Shown: positions 42,905-43,698 of the stretch, piece after piece
How positions within the stretch are numbered: position 1 is the stretch's first letter
Layout of the letters: each line of letters starts with the position of its first letter
NCBI GenBank assembly: GCA_017556745.1
Contig: JAFYMF010000022.1
Coordinates: forward strand, 1 to 43,698
Source: Clostridia bacterium
GTDB taxonomy: Bacteria; Bacillota; Clostridia; Oscillospirales; CAG-272
Direction of reading: 5' to 3'
Length of the DNA: 43,698 bases
Made by a program: the position numbers and the translations under genes
The notes under the pieces: generated by a model
The model's input: only the letters and a program-made list of their open reading frames with translations
Databases searched by the model: none
What the model was told of the DNA's origin: nothing

Positions 42905-43459
42905 ATGAAATTCGAAAAACAGTTAAATTACTTAAAGGATGTTGCGGCTAAGATCGGTAAGAGAAACTTTATCATAATAGGTTCGGTACTTCTTATCGGA
43001 GTTACGGTGTGTCTTAATTTTATGCTTTTCACCTCAGACAATGAGGCACCACCCGTGCTTGATCTTTCGGGAACTCCGATCTCGGCTGAGAATAACGATG
43101 GTAGCAAGGACGATTATTTTGCAATGACTGAGATCAGCCGTCAAAGGGCGAGAGACGAGGCAATAGATGTACTCCAGACGGTTGTAGACAGTGAGGATGC
43201 ACTGGCAGAGGCGAAGGATGCGGCGTTAGCAGAGATTTCAGCAATAGCCCTTGAGATCGAGTCTGAAGCAAATATTGAGATGCTTGTTAAATCAAAAGGT
43301 TTTAAGGACTGTGTAGCGGTCATAAGCGGAGACAGTGCAAGTATCGTAGTACGGTCTGACGGGTTACTTCCAACCGATATTGCTCAGATAACAGAGATCG
43401 TTTATCAGCAGGCAGGCATATCTCCTACCAATCTCAATATAATTCAAAAGTCTGAATAA
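42905..43459 (+). CDS. spoIIIAH: SpoIIIAH
   Basis: A 184-aa single-pass protein (segment about 23-42) whose forespore-facing YscJ/FliF-like domain binds SpoIIQ and forms the channel ring. The helical EISRQRARDEAIDVLQTVV, ALAEAKDAALAEI and the C-terminal CVAVISGDSASIVV...EIVYQQAGISPTNLNI fit the family. AAGGGG precedes the ATG. It is last of the spoIIIA operon, after an 86-bp gap. Confidence 0.95.
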   Translation: MKFEKQLNYLKDVAAKIGKRNFIIIGSVLLIGVTVCLNFMLFTSDNEAPPVLDLSGTPISAENNDGSKDDYFAMTEISRQRARDEAIDVLQTVVDSEDALAEAKDAALAEISAIALEIESEANIEMLVKSKGFKDCVAVISGDSASIVVRSDGLLPTDIAQITEIVYQQAGISPTNLNIIQKSE

Positions 43460-43522
43460 GAAAAAAGGAAAGCAGAATGCGTCGTACACTTAAGGACAGT
43501 TTCCTAAAGGTACGAGCATTGC

Positions 43523-43569
43523 GGGCAAGAGAATTGAGAGAAGTTTCGCTTCTCTCTTTTTTCTTGCCC
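43523..43569 (+). terminator. Nested terminator after spoIIIA
   Basis: Inner stem GAGAGAAG / CTTCTCTC with a TTTCG loop is followed by T6. An outer GGGCAAGA / TCTTGCCC-type pairing can enclose it. Confidence 0.8.
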
Positions 43570-43650
43570 TTTTTCTGTTTATAACGGTACATTCGACTCT
43601 TTTGCCGCCTTTGAGTACAATTATGGTAGAAAATCAAAGGAGGTAACAAT

Positions 43651-43698
43651 ATGGGCAAATTCATAGAAGAATTCTACTACGGCAACATTGATCCGCAG
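43651..43698 (+). CDS. Start of a small gene, cut by the window end
   Basis: An ideal AAAGGAGGT (43636-43643) sits seven bases before an ATG that reads MGKFIEEFYYGNIDPQ to the window edge. The opening resembles small Clostridia proteins of unknown function that begin with a KFIEEFYYGNI-type block, often annotated DUF6809. Only 16 codons are present, so the call is tentative. Confidence 0.55.
   Translation, partial: MGKFIEEFYYGNIDPQ

Noticed and set aside
43477..43584. A 35-codon open frame with AAAAAGGAAAG upstream, running through the terminator hairpin after spoIIIAH
   Set aside because: Its second half is encoded by the hairpin and T-run, so it is probably chance, although a leader-type peptide cannot be excluded.
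1..43698. CRISPR array, insertion sequence or prophage
   Set aside because: No regularly spaced repeats, transposase, integrase or phage structural gene was seen.

Overview
The window looks like chromosome of an endospore-forming low-to-moderate GC Firmicute, most likely an anaerobic Clostridia member of the Oscillospirales/Ruminococcaceae type. The evidence is the sporulation genes (spoIVB, spoIIP, gpr, a complete spoIIIAA-AH operon, a SigH-like sigma factor), a PPi-type phosphofructokinase, an archaeal-type ProRS, SigA-like promoters with 16-17 bp spacers and strong AGGAGG ribosome binding sites. No phage, insertion sequence, CRISPR array, rRNA or canonical tRNA was seen.

Layout. 1-5.7 kb: spoIVB on the minus strand, a MarR regulator with a palindrome on its own promoter, and a BlaI/M56 (BlaR1-like) pair whose sensor ends in a BNR/Asp-box region. 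5.7-9.2 kb: minus-strand tig-clpP-clpX proteostasis operon. 9.3-19.5 kb: a long minus-strand housekeeping run, in transcription order proS, ftsW/rodA, apgM-like, two signal peptidases I, rbgA, rnhB, yraN, M19 dipeptidase, thrC and a metallophosphoesterase. 19.6-20.9 kb: an XRE-S24 (LexA/CI-like) repressor divergent from a small two-TM protein, with repeated ACCA/TGGT operators between them. 20.9-23.1 kb: gpr and spoIIP. 23.4-27 kb: an orphan oligopeptide-binding lipoprotein, a DUF4364 protein, a SigH-like sigma factor, a cloverleaf-like structured leader and a zinc-ribbon protein. 27.1-32.3 kb: a sugar operon (nucleotidyltransferase, galE, galM, TIM-barrel isomerase, PPi-PFK). 32.4-37.8 kb: two paralogous MATE transporters flanking a solute-binding lipoprotein and a lipoprotein cyclophilin. 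37.7-38.5 kb: birA. 38.6-43.5 kb: the eight-gene spoIIIA operon, followed by the start of a small gene cut by the window edge.

How they work together. SpoIIIA builds the mother cell-forespore channel, SpoIIP degrades septal peptidoglycan in engulfment, SpoIVB signals to sigma-K activation, and GPR degrades SASPs at germination. The least ordinary parts are the self-contained XRE-S24/two-TM switch at 19.6-20.9 kb, the unidentified structured RNA at 26.56-26.64 kb, and the M56 sensor with a propeller-like ectodomain. All functions are read from sequence motifs only; no database search was possible.
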